From NCBI GenBank assembly GCA_041609715.1, contig JBFIQI010000012.1, positions 1 to 31,000 of the forward strand: 31,000 nucleotides of DNA, given 5' to 3'. The DNA comes from JABDLF01 sp041609715 (lineage in GTDB: Bacteria > Pseudomonadota > Gammaproteobacteria > Steroidobacterales > JABDLF01). The position numbers were made by a program, and so were the translations under genes. The notes beneath the pieces are model-generated. The model saw only the letters and a list, made by a program, of their open reading frames with translations. It was not told the DNA's origin and made no database searches. Shown piece by piece: positions 1 to 7,373 of the stretch (position 1 is its first letter; every line of letters starts with the position of its first letter).

Positions 1-186
1 CAGCCCGAAAGAGTCACCCAGGCCCCGGGTCAGCGCCGCCAGCAGACCAGCCAGGGTATCCGTATTCAGCAGGGCCAGCTCGCGCTCCTGGGATCGCCGC
101 AGAATGGCTTCGTTGTTACTGGCCTCTGCCGTCAGCGTCGACATTTGTTCGCGAAGCCGGCGATTTTCTTCGGCCAGATCGGTCAT
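1..186 (-). CDS. N-terminal part of a DUF484/GAF-like protein (cut by window edge)
   Basis: Sixty-two codons from an ATG at 186 run off the left edge without a stop. The visible part starts with a charged helix (MTDLAEENRRLREQM) followed by a segment with NNEAILRRSQ and LALLNTDTLAGLLAAL. This spacing resembles the coiled coil and first helix of the DUF484/GAF-like domain found before XerC or at the N-terminus of some GGDEF proteins. The usual N-terminal part of classical DUF484 proteins is absent, which leans toward the sensor-cyclase type, but the C-terminus is not visible. An in-frame ATG at 264 would add 26 residues of low-complexity character; GAGG just before the 186 ATG makes the shorter start acceptable, though the spacing is tight. 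Family assignment is by resemblance only. Confidence 0.55.
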   Translation of the reverse strand, partial: MTDLAEENRRLREQMSTLTAEASNNEAILRRSQERELALLNTDTLAGLLAALTRGLGDSFGL

Positions 187-305
187 TGCCCTCACAACCG
201 GGTAGTGGATTGGCGCCGGCACTGCGGCCCGACGACTGGATTCGACCGCTGCTTGCGGGTGCATCTGCCATTGCAAGCCTGCCTCAGCGCTCGCAAAGCC
301 GTCAA

Positions 306-343
306 GAAAAACGGGTCACCGCGCAGGGCTCCGCGGTGACCCG
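306..343 (-). terminator. Intrinsic terminator of the His/Tyr-rich protein gene
   Basis: Positions 312-323 and 332-343 form a perfect 12-bp GC-rich stem with an 8-base loop. Read on the - strand the stem is followed directly by TTTTTCTTG (positions 311 down to 303). It lies about 50 bases after the stop at 395 of the - strand gene, so it is a textbook Rho-independent terminator for that gene. Confidence 0.9.
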
Positions 344-394
344 GCGCCGGCGGAATGCGGGCCGGCTGGGGACTGGGCAGGCAAAAGCCGTCAA

Positions 395-850
395 TCAGTC
401 GTCATAGTAATGCTCGATGTCAGTCTCGTAATCATCGCTGCTGTCATCATCCAGGACCTCGTAGATCAGGCCTCCGAGCACGACGCCCGCCACGACAGCA
501 CCCAGATTGATGTCGCGCCGGTGATGCCGGTAATGTCGATGGCCGTAGTAGCGTGCGTGGCCGTAATGACGGGGGTAGCGATAAACGCGGTGATAGCCAC
601 GTGGATAGCTGCGCGCATAATGGCGTGACTTGAGCCGATAGTGACCGCGGCCGCTATGCCTTGCCCGCCGCGAATGGGCGCTGCGCTGATAACCGCGGTA
701 CTTGCCGTAACTGAGTTGTGCAGGACTGCTGTAACTGCGAGCACTGGCGCGCTGCCGACTGTCGTCAGCAAGGGCGCTGACGCTGATGCCCAGACCGAGG
801 GTAAGAACCAGTCCGGCTGCTGCCAGGAAAACCGCTTGTCTTGCTTGCAT
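395..850 (-). CDS. Exported His/Tyr/Arg-rich protein with glycine-rich hydrophobic segment
   Basis: The product is 151 residues from an ATG at 850, preceded by AAAGGAG at good spacing; upstream in-frame codons lack such a site. Residues 1 to about 29 form a signal peptide (MQARQAV, hydrophobic core, ending SALA). The middle, about residues 35-110, is extremely rich in Tyr, His and Arg with loose RYGH/RHYR-type repeats. Then comes a hydrophobic glycine-rich segment (INLGAVVAGVVLGGLIYEVL), resembling glycine-zipper segments of small envelope proteins, and a very acidic tail ending in EHYYDD. The result is a strongly basic centre with an acidic end. I do not recognise a family of known function. 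The His content allows metal binding and the basic centre allows polyanion binding, but both are guesses. The gene is monocistronic with its own terminator and diverges from the ydbH-like gene. Confidence 0.8.
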   Translation of the reverse strand: MQARQAVFLAAAGLVLTLGLGISVSALADDSRQRASARSYSSPAQLSYGKYRGYQRSAHSRRARHSGRGHYRLKSRHYARSYPRGYHRVYRYPRHYGHARYYGHRHYRHHRRDINLGAVVAGVVLGGLIYEVLDDDSSDDYETDIEHYYDD

Positions 851-1008
851 GGGGCTATCTCCTTTGATCTGGCTCTTAAGGTACTCTGGACAGACTGAAC
901 GGAGGCTGAATAACCGCGCTGGCGAATGGTTTTCGGTTGGCGGGCCGCATTTCTGAATCCGCGCTAAGATTTCCCGAATCAGGCCGCCACCATCGACGAG
1001 TTTGGAAC

Positions 1009-3087
1009 ATGCATGAACCCGCGCGGCAATGGCTGCTGCAATCCCGCAAGGTGCCCTGCCTGATCCTGCTGTGGGCGTTGCAGGCAGCCCCGGGCTCGGC
1101 CCTCGAGCTCGGTGAATTTTCCGCGGCCACATTGCAAGGCGATGGCTGGCGCGCAGAACAGGTGAGCACGCAGCTCGAGTTCGCCGCCGATGGTGCTCTG
1201 AAATTTCGGCTGAACATCGCTCGACTACAGCTGGAGAGGGCCACCACAACGCTCACCGATGTGAGCCTGGTTTGCTCTCGACTGTTGCTTGAATCCAGCG
1301 CCCTGGGCTGTCGCGCCTCGCGCATCCGGGTCGGCGGCCTGCCCCTGGATGCTGTGAATCTGCAGGCAGACTGGGAATATGACCTGGCAACTGCTGCGGG
1401 ATTCATACATTTAAGTCGGGTGCGCATTGCCGGCGGCGAACTGGATGTCAGAATTCGCGGCAGCTTGGCAGGCTGGCAGGCGCAGCTTCTGGCGCGCAGC
1501 CTGAGCCTTGGCGGCCTGCAGGCAGCCAGCGAACGCTGGATAGCGGCGCCGTGGCCGGCCGGTTTCGACGGCCGACTGGACGGCGATTTCACCCTGCAAG
1601 GCGCTGCCGGTATCAACAGGGTGGCCGGGCGTCTCCGGCTGTATGAGGTCAATGGCAGCAACCCGGAGGGTACGCTGGCGGGGGAACATCTCGCCATGCA
1701 AGGCCAGTTTTCTGCCCACCGGAACGGTGGTAACTGGCAGGCCAACTTTGGCTTGGAGGAATCCTCGGGGCAGGCGTATGTGCATCCCGTATTTGTGGAC
1801 CTCGAGGCCAATCCGGCGTCCGGATCGCTGCAAATAAATCAATTGGAAGGCGAGAGAGCGCGGCTGGATTTCCAGCTGCGGCAGCGAGGTATCGGAGAAC
1901 TGGCTGGCCAAATCCAGCTGGTGGGCCAGGAAGCAGCCGTCGAAAGCTGGCATGCCCACGTCTCTCAGGCGCAACTGCCGGATGCCTACCTGACCTATTT
2001 ACAGCCGTTTTTGATCGGCACGCCGGCCGACAGCCTTGAGACCGTCGGCGCTTTCGACGCGCGCCTCAGCTACGCGGATCACAAGTTGCAGGAAGCTCGG
2101 CTGTCGCTGCGCGATGTGCACCTGGATGACACCCGCGGACGTTTCGCCCTGTATGGCCTCGACGGCAATATCGACTGGCACGCCAGGGACATGGGCAACT
2201 CGGCGCTCAGCTGGGCCGGTGGCTATTTGTACAACGTCGGGCTTGGGCCAGCGCAGCTGCCATTGGAGTCCGGTGCCGGCCTCATCGGACTGACGCGAGG
2301 CGTTCGGATCCCGGTGCTGGACGGGCAGCTGGCCATTTCCCGCTTCCGGCTGGAACATGTCGAGAGTACGGTGACCGGCATCGAGTTCGATGCCGACATT
2401 GAAGGCATAGGTCTGCGAGCGCTGACCCGGTCACTGGGCTGGCCGCCTTTTGCCGGTTCTTTGTCGGGCAGCATCCCGCGCATGAAGTTCGCTGACGACA
2501 TCATTACTGTGGACGGAGCGCTGGTGGCCACAGTATTTGGCGGCTCGATCCGCCTGGAGTCGCTGCGCGTCAGCGAGCCATTCGGCGTCCTGCCCCAGGT
2601 CGAGGCCGATATTCGCCTGCGCGGGCTGGATCTCGCCGCCATAACGAGCACCTTCAGTTTCGGCAGTATAGAAGGCCGGCTGGATGGAGATTTTGACAAT
2701 TTTCGTATGCTGGGCTTCTCACCGGTTGCTTTCAACGCCCGCCTGTATACCACCCCCGGAGACCGGTCCCGGCACCGCATCAGTCAGCAGGCAATCGAAA
2801 ACATCTCGGATCTTGGCGGAGCCGGGGCCGCCGCAGTCCTTTCCAGGGGCCTGCTGCGATTTTTCGAGGCGTTTGCCTACGACGAAATCGGCTGGAGTTG
2901 CCGGCTGAGGGATGAAGTCTGCCTGATGGACGGAGTGGAACCGGCGCCCGGCAACGGCTATTACATTGTGAAAGGTAAAGGCCTGCCGCGCATCAATGTG
3001 ATTGGGTTTTCGCGTCGGGTCAGCTGGCCCCGCTTGCTGGAGAAACTGCGTGATATCAAAGCCGACAACATCTCGACCCGGCCGTGA
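1009..3087 (+). CDS. ydbH: YdbH-like AsmA-family intermembrane protein
   Basis: The 692-residue product matches the YdbH (dicarboxylate-transport/AsmA-like) family, whose E. coli members TamB, YhdP and YdbH are thought to bridge inner and outer membranes for phospholipid movement. The N-terminus has an uncleaved-type signal anchor (about residues 12-33). The long middle is built of beta-rich repeats. The C-terminus carries the family block: FGGSIRLESLRV, LRGLDLAAI, GRLDGDF, ISQQAIENIS, then RFFEAFAYDEIGW, a Cys pair around CRLRDEVCLMDG, GYYIVKGKGLPRINVIGF and a final VSW..LL.KL segment. I chose the ATG at 1009 because the frame upstream to 937 offers only a TTG and dilutes the signal. The YdbL-like lipoprotein follows after 76 bases, as in the ydbH-ynbE-ydbL locus of E. 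coli, so an operon is likely. Transport itself is inferred from family knowledge. Confidence 0.9.
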   Translation: MHEPARQWLLQSRKVPCLILLWALQAAPGSALELGEFSAATLQGDGWRAEQVSTQLEFAADGALKFRLNIARLQLERATTTLTDVSLVCSRLLLESSALGCRASRIRVGGLPLDAVNLQADWEYDLATAAGFIHLSRVRIAGGELDVRIRGSLAGWQAQLLARSLSLGGLQAASERWIAAPWPAGFDGRLDGDFTLQGAAGINRVAGRLRLYEVNGSNPEGTLAGEHLAMQGQFSAHRNGGNWQANFGLEESSGQAYVHPVFVDLEANPASGSLQINQLEGERARLDFQLRQRGIGELAGQIQLVGQEAAVESWHAHVSQAQLPDAYLTYLQPFLIGTPADSLETVGAFDARLSYADHKLQEARLSLRDVHLDDTRGRFALYGLDGNIDWHARDMGNSALSWAGGYLYNVGLGPAQLPLESGAGLIGLTRGVRIPVLDGQLAISRFRLEHVESTVTGIEFDADIEGIGLRALTRSLGWPPFAGSLSGSIPRMKFADDIITVDGALVATVFGGSIRLESLRVSEPFGVLPQVEADIRLRGLDLAAITSTFSFGSIEGRLDGDFDNFRMLGFSPVAFNARLYTTPGDRSRHRISQQAIENISDLGGAGAAAVLSRGLLRFFEAFAYDEIGWSCRLRDEVCLMDGVEPAPGNGYYIVKGKGLPRINVIGFSRRVSWPRLLEKLRDIKADNISTRP

Positions 3088-3163
3088 TTCAGCGCCGCGC
3101 CTTGTGAACCCGGGGGGTGACTGACAGTCTGACTGCTATAGTTGTGAAAAGGAGTGAGTTGAT

Positions 3164-3781
3164 ATGCGCCTATTAATTAACAAGAAATCCCTGGCCGCTC
3201 TGGCTGCTCTGGTGGTGGCGGCCTGTGTCACCATCAATGTGTATTTTCCGGCAGCTGCGGCCGAACAGGCTGCGGATAAAATCATTACCGATGTATTGAG
3301 CAACGAACCTGTCAAATCCGGCAGCCGTGGTGATGAAACCGCCAGCCTGGAGAAACCATTGAGCCAATGGCTGCAGGCAGCGGGAATGCGGGTGCTGAAT
3401 TTTGTAGTGCCGGCGGCCCATGCGCAGCAACCGGATATCGATATCTCGTCACCAGGAGTCAGACGCATACAGGCTTCGATGAAAGCCCGCAACGCCGAGC
3501 TGGAATTGTTTTATGACAGCGGAGCAGTGGGATTTACCTCTGACGCCATGGTTGCAGTGCGTGATCTGAACTCCGTGCCTTTGCGAGAGCGTAACAGCGT
3601 GCGTCAGCTGGTTGCTGACGAGAACCGTGATCGCGACGCCCTGTATAGGGAAATTGCGATTGCCAATGGGCATCCCGAATGGGAGGACAAGATTCGTGAA
3701 GTTTTTGCCCGGCGCTGGATAGCGCGTGCCGAAACCGGCTGGTATTACCAACAGGCGGACGGCAGCTGGCGGCAAAAATAA
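3164..3781 (+). CDS. ydbL: YdbL/DUF1318 family lipoprotein
   Basis: The 205-residue product begins with a lipoprotein signal: KK in the n-region, LAALAALVVAAC with the lipidation Cys at 21, then VTINVYFP. After a linker with a second Ala-rich hydrophobic stretch (around residues 75-88) the last 110 residues match DUF1318: VRRIQASMKARNAEL, ENRDRDALYREIAIANG and the closing WIARAETGWYYQ..GSW, which aligns with the end of E. coli YdbL. GGAG about ten bases before the ATG supports the start. In E. coli, YdbL is a periplasmic partner of YdbH and of the small lipoprotein YnbE. Here no separate ynbE lies between the genes, and the YdbL-like protein itself has a lipobox, so one protein may serve both roles; that is inference. 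Confidence 0.85.
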   Translation: MRLLINKKSLAALAALVVAACVTINVYFPAAAAEQAADKIITDVLSNEPVKSGSRGDETASLEKPLSQWLQAAGMRVLNFVVPAAHAQQPDIDISSPGVRRIQASMKARNAELELFYDSGAVGFTSDAMVAVRDLNSVPLRERNSVRQLVADENRDRDALYREIAIANGHPEWEDKIREVFARRWIARAETGWYYQQADGSWRQK

Positions 3782-3799
3782 ACCACCGGAATTCTCAGC

Positions 3800-4069
3800 A
3801 TGGTTTCATTGTATGTGGGCAATCTGCCCTTCTCTGCCACCGAAGAGGACTTGCGGACATTGTTCCAGCCTTTCGGCGAAGTCAGTAATGTGAACCTGAT
3901 TCTTGACCGTGAAACGGGCCGGCCCCGGGGCTTCGGATTCGTTGAAATGGCACCGGAGGCCGCCCGCACTGCAATGGAGGCACTGAATGGCAGTGCAATG
4001 GAGGGCCGCCCGCTGCGGATAAATCCTGCCCGCCAGGGCGCTCGGCGCTCGCCCTGGGGTACTCGCTGA
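3800..4069 (+). CDS. Small RRM-domain RNA-binding protein
   Basis: This 89-residue protein is essentially one RNA-recognition motif. RNP2 is LYVGNL near residue 4 and RNP1 is RGFGFVEM near residue 43, each with the aromatic residues that stack on RNA. The order beta-alpha-beta-beta-alpha-beta is complete, and a short basic tail (ARQGARRSPWGTR) follows. Such single-RRM proteins are widespread in cyanobacteria and proteobacteria, often cold-induced, and bind single-stranded RNA; the target cannot be told. It starts 18 bases after ydbL and may be read from the same transcript. The last codons contain a perfect 8-bp hairpin (4033-4040 with 4050-4057). Confidence 0.93.
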   Translation: MVSLYVGNLPFSATEEDLRTLFQPFGEVSNVNLILDRETGRPRGFGFVEMAPEAARTAMEALNGSAMEGRPLRINPARQGARRSPWGTR

Positions 4070-4075
4070 AAGCGT

Positions 4076-4088
4076 CGCCGGGTCGGCG
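4076..4088. terminator. Possible bidirectional hairpin between RRM and YbaK genes
   Basis: CGCCG at 4076-4080 pairs with CGGCG at 4084-4088 around a 3-base loop in the 23-base gap between two convergent stops. There is no T-run on either side, so termination is only suggested by position. Confidence 0.25.
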
Positions 4089-4092
4089 TGAC

Positions 4093-4563
4093 TCAGGCGC
4101 GCTCGCTGAAATAACCGTGGTCTGCGCCAGCCAGCAGAGACCTGAAATCCTGTCCGCTCAGGTGCACGAATTCGCAATGGTCGCCAGCCTCGAAGTAGAT
4201 ATCTCGGCAGCGCGCCAGGCTCATGTCCACCAGCACGTCAATACCGTACGGTTCACCAATGGGCGGCACGGCCCCGGTCTCGCAGTCATCAAACAGTTCC
4301 TTGATGTCCTTTTCCGTAGCCAGACCAAGGTGACGTCGATAGCATCGGTGTAACAAGCCCAGCTGCACCTTGTGCGTCGCGGGTACTGCGGCCAGCAAAA
4401 ATCCCTTTTCATCGGCCAGCAAAACCGCCTTTGCCACCTGGTCTCCGGAGAGATGAGCAGCAGCAGCGGCACGCGAGCTGCTGGGAGCGTATCGATGCGG
4501 CACCAGCTCGTAGTCAATGCCTTTGCGATCAAGGAACTCACGCAGGGTAATTGCAATTGCCAT
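4093..4563 (-). CDS. YbaK/EbsC-type aminoacyl-tRNA deacylase
   Basis: The 156-residue protein fits the YbaK/ProX/EbsC fold, which hydrolyses mischarged tRNAs such as Cys-tRNA(Pro) or Ala-tRNA(Pro) in the cytoplasm. Visible family features are the N-terminal YELVPHRYAPSSSRAAAAAH segment, QVAKAVLLADEKG with the conserved Lys, the central glycine/proline strand GAVPPIGEPYGIDVLVD, and YFEAGDHCEFVHLSGQDF at the end. The start at 4563 (ATG, GGAG seven bases upstream) is preferred to the in-frame GTG at 4575, which lies over that ribosome site. It converges on the RRM gene and is transcribed away from the REC-EAL gene. The exact tRNA specificity cannot be read from sequence; the 156-residue length fits the free-standing class. 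Confidence 0.88.
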   Translation of the reverse strand: MAIAITLREFLDRKGIDYELVPHRYAPSSSRAAAAAHLSGDQVAKAVLLADEKGFLLAAVPATHKVQLGLLHRCYRRHLGLATEKDIKELFDDCETGAVPPIGEPYGIDVLVDMSLARCRDIYFEAGDHCEFVHLSGQDFRSLLAGADHGYFSERA

Positions 4564-4829
4564 GGTTTGCTCCACCTGCCCCCGTCGGGGGTGCTGTTAC
4601 CCACTATAGGTATAGCTCAAGATGGGCTCTGGCGCCTGCCCTGGCGACCGTGGGTGCGGGGCAAGGGGCTCTGGGCTTATGAACCGCCGGGTTACGCGCA
4701 GCATCCGCACCGGGCTGACAGCGGAGGCAAACTGTGACCCGGCGGCTTGCCTGAGCGTTCCGCTTACCGCAGACTTGTCGCATTTACGTCCCGCGGAAGA
4801 CTATGCCAGGGTCCAGCAGAGCAAGCTAA

Positions 4830-6032
4830 ATGGAGAAAGTTTCGCCGAAATTGCTGGTGCTCGACAGCAGCGCTGAAATGGCCCACCAGATCGCGCGGGT
4901 CGCTCGCCGCAGCGGCTATGACGCGCATGTCTGCCAAAGCTTTGACGACTTTATGCGGCGCTATGATTCGGATACCGCGGTGGTAGTCATCGACCTGATG
5001 CTGAAAGAGCCGGACGGCGTCGAGATCATTCGTGCACTTTCCAGCCGCAAGAGCCCGGCGGGTCTGTTGCTCACCAGTCGCTTCGACCCGCGCGTTCTGG
5101 GGGCGGCTGAGCGCCTCGCCAAGGCCCAGGGCCTGTGGGTGATCGGCACCCTGACCAAGCCTTTCTCCGACTCCGTGCTGGAGACCATGCTGGTCGACGT
5201 CGAGGAAAAAGCCGTCGAGCGCACCATGCGCTTCAAAGCATTCCCCACCCTGGAGGATTTGCGGGCAGGCATCGAGCGCGATGAACTGCGGGTCTATTTT
5301 CAGCCCAAAATCGATTTGCACACACTGACCGTGCACTCAGTAGAAGCGCTGGTGCGCTGGCAGCATCCGGGCCTGGGCCTGTTGTCACCGGATCGTTTCA
5401 TCGAAATGTCTGAAGAGGGCGGCATGATCAATGCCGTCACATATGCGGTAATGGACAAGTCTTTTGCGCAATGCTCGGACTGGATGACCGGTGGCCTGGA
5501 TCTCAAGGTTTCCATCAATGTGTCATCGCGCTCGCTCACCGACCTGGACCTGCCCGACAAGATCATAGAGCTGGTCAAGCGCCACGGGCTGCGCCCCGAG
5601 CAAATCGTATTGGAAATCACCGAGTCCTGGCTCAGCAGGGACCAGGTTGCGGTGCTGGATATCCTGACGCGTTTGCGCATCAAGGGTTTCGATCTCTCCA
5701 TCGATGATTACGGAACCGGGTATTCCACGATGCAGCAATTGAAGGAAATACCTTTTAGCGAGCTGAAACTGGATCGCAGCTTCGTCACTGACGCCAGTGA
5801 GAATCCGGATGCCCGGGCAATCGTGGAGTCATCTATCAAGCTGGGACATGAGCTCAAGCTGCGGGTGGTGGCGGAGGGCGTTGCCAGCCAGGCAGACTGG
5901 GACCTGGTTTGTGATTTGAAATGCGATGAGGGCCAGGGCTTTTTCATCGCCAAACCTATGCCGGGACCGCAAATGCCGAACTGGCTGGACCGCTGGCAGG
6001 CTACCCTTGGAAAAGGACTGAAAAAAACATGA
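4830..6032 (+). CDS. Response regulator with EAL c-di-GMP phosphodiesterase domain
   Basis: The 400-residue protein has a receiver domain (about 5-125) and an EAL domain (about 145-390). The receiver has the phospho-acceptor Asp55 (VVVID) and Lys110 (LTKPF), but the acidic pair near the N-terminus is reduced (LVLDSSAE). The EAL domain retains all catalytic positions I can check: Glu172 of EAL, Asn230 (SINVS), Glu262 (LEITES), Asp292-Asp293 (IDDYGTGYS), Lys313 (KLDR), Glu349 (VAEG) and Gln369 (EGQGF). It should therefore hydrolyse c-di-GMP to pGpG. No histidine kinase is adjacent. Its stop overlaps the start of the next gene by four bases, so the two are translationally coupled. The ribosome site before 4830 is weak. 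Confidence 0.93.
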   Translation: MEKVSPKLLVLDSSAEMAHQIARVARRSGYDAHVCQSFDDFMRRYDSDTAVVVIDLMLKEPDGVEIIRALSSRKSPAGLLLTSRFDPRVLGAAERLAKAQGLWVIGTLTKPFSDSVLETMLVDVEEKAVERTMRFKAFPTLEDLRAGIERDELRVYFQPKIDLHTLTVHSVEALVRWQHPGLGLLSPDRFIEMSEEGGMINAVTYAVMDKSFAQCSDWMTGGLDLKVSINVSSRSLTDLDLPDKIIELVKRHGLRPEQIVLEITESWLSRDQVAVLDILTRLRIKGFDLSIDDYGTGYSTMQQLKEIPFSELKLDRSFVTDASENPDARAIVESSIKLGHELKLRVVAEGVASQADWDLVCDLKCDEGQGFFIAKPMPGPQMPNWLDRWQATLGKGLKKT

Positions 6033-6928
6033 ACCAGGCAAGTTCCACCGCAAGCAATCTTGTAACCAGGCAACTGCTGCCGCTGGGCCTGGCTTGCGCA
6101 TTGCCAGGTCAGGCGCTGGCACAAGCGGGCACTACCGGGATTCTCAATATTGCTCTGGGCGTTGCCCTGGTGCTCACCATTGCATTGCTGGTCTGGGTAA
6201 TTCTGAAACTGAAGAATGTCAATGAGTCCCTTGCAACACACGAAGCGCAACTTGCCGAGTTTGGTAAAGAGCGAGACCAGGCGCTGACGCAGCTTAGTCA
6301 GCAAACCAGGGAATTGGAAACTCAACTCGGCCAGCACATACAGGCACTGGAGACTGAGAATGATGAACTCAGTGAGGCGACCGCCAAATTACGCAAACTG
6401 GTAGTTGTCGACGAGATCACGGGCCTTTCTAATCGGATCCACTTTGACCAGGTACTGCCGCATGAAATCAAGCGCGCGCTGCGCGAGGAAAAGTCGCTGT
6501 CGATTATTCTCGGACGTTTCGATTTTGCGCAGTCATTTCTTGATGCTTACGGTAAAGACAGATTTAACGAAGCGCTGCTGAAAATTGCGGACGAAGTTCG
6601 CACTATCTTCAAACGCGCCGGCGACTTGCCCGCCCGTTATGATGATTCGGCGCTGGCCATAATATTTACTTCCGACGGCGATGTGGCAGTACGCTTCGCC
6701 GAGCGCCTGCGCAAGGCCATCTGGAATATCCCGATACCTCACGAGGGCTCGGAGACTGCGGACCGTGTAACCTTCAGTATTGGCGTCGCCACGGTCTCGC
6801 CCAACAAGATTCACGATCCCGCTGAATTCCGCGGGGCCGCCGAGAAAGCGGCAGCGATCGCCGCCGAGAAAGGCGGCAACCAGGTGGAAGATTACCGCAA
6901 ACCACCTGCCGAACCCGCGGCCATTTGA
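6029..6928 (+). CDS. Membrane-anchored protein with degenerate GGDEF domain
   Basis: The 299-residue protein has an N-terminal hydrophobic stretch that may be a signal sequence (about 15-32), a transmembrane helix (about 38-60) and a coiled coil (about 64-125). A GGDEF-fold domain follows (about 126-290). The fold is recognised by DEITGLSNRIHFD (128-140), ARYDDSALAIIF (202-213) and TFSIGVATV (248-256). The signature itself is lost: GGDEF is replaced by DDSAL at 205-209, and the metal-binding and FK..ND positions are also changed (GRFDFAQSFLDAYG). It is almost certainly not a cyclase; such domains can bind GTP or act as partners. It overlaps the REC-EAL gene by four bases and precedes a bactofilin gene, so a structural or regulatory role beside those proteins is plausible. 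Confidence 0.87.
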   Translation: MNQASSTASNLVTRQLLPLGLACALPGQALAQAGTTGILNIALGVALVLTIALLVWVILKLKNVNESLATHEAQLAEFGKERDQALTQLSQQTRELETQLGQHIQALETENDELSEATAKLRKLVVVDEITGLSNRIHFDQVLPHEIKRALREEKSLSIILGRFDFAQSFLDAYGKDRFNEALLKIADEVRTIFKRAGDLPARYDDSALAIIFTSDGDVAVRFAERLRKAIWNIPIPHEGSETADRVTFSIGVATVSPNKIHDPAEFRGAAEKAAAIAAEKGGNQVEDYRKPPAEPAAI

Positions 6929-6939
6929 AAAGGACACCC

Positions 6940-7353
6940 ATGCCCCGTAACCCGCTGCGACGATTTCTCGACAGAACCCTGTCGGGCGAAGCAACCAACC
7001 TGATTGCCGAAGGGGTGGTAATCGACGGATTCGTGAAAGGCATCGGCCACCTGATCGTGGCTGGACGCGTAAAAGGTGATTGCAAACTCGCTGGCACCGT
7101 GACGCTGGCGGCGACAGGTAGCTGGCAAGGGCATATGGAAGCCGAGAACATTCTCATTGCGGGAGAGTTGAACGGCAGTGCGCGGGCCACGGCGAAACTC
7201 GAAATTGCGGCCAGCGCGCGCATCAAGGGCGATGTCGCCGCCAGTATGATTGCTGTCGCGAACGGCGCTGTGGTGGACGGAGAGGTCCGGGTCAGCGGCG
7301 ACAGTCCACCGCAGACTTTCAACGAAAAACGCGCTGATCGCAAAGCCGACTAG
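6940..7353 (+). CDS. Bactofilin (polymer-forming cytoskeletal protein)
   Basis: The 137-residue product has the bactofilin (DUF583) beta-helix core: repeated short strands with buried hydrophobics and turn glycines, such as VVIDGFVKGIGHLIVAGRVKGDC, GSWQGHMEAENILIAGELNG and ARIKGDVAASMIAVANGAVVDGEV. A short basic N-terminal tail (PRNPLRRFLDR) could contact membrane or a partner, as in other bactofilins. AAAGGA six bases before the ATG at 6940 fixes the start over an in-frame TTG at 6925. It lies 11 bases after the eroded-GGDEF gene and completes a three-gene unit. Bactofilins form polymers that position envelope enzymes or organelles; which machinery is served here is unknown. Confidence 0.9.
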   Translation: MPRNPLRRFLDRTLSGEATNLIAEGVVIDGFVKGIGHLIVAGRVKGDCKLAGTVTLAATGSWQGHMEAENILIAGELNGSARATAKLEIAASARIKGDVAASMIAVANGAVVDGEVRVSGDSPPQTFNEKRADRKAD

Positions 7354-7373
7354 GACAATTTAGCCGGGCAAGT

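Noticed and set aside
876..1811. Open frame of 311 codons on the - strand
   Set aside because: It is antisense to the ydbH-like gene, Ser/Arg/Pro-rich and without recognisable domains; the + strand frame has clear family motifs.
4579..4591. CCCCC-GTC-GGGGG hairpin just upstream of the YbaK gene
   Set aside because: It has no T-run and lies on the 5' side of the gene; nothing else supports a riboswitch or attenuator.
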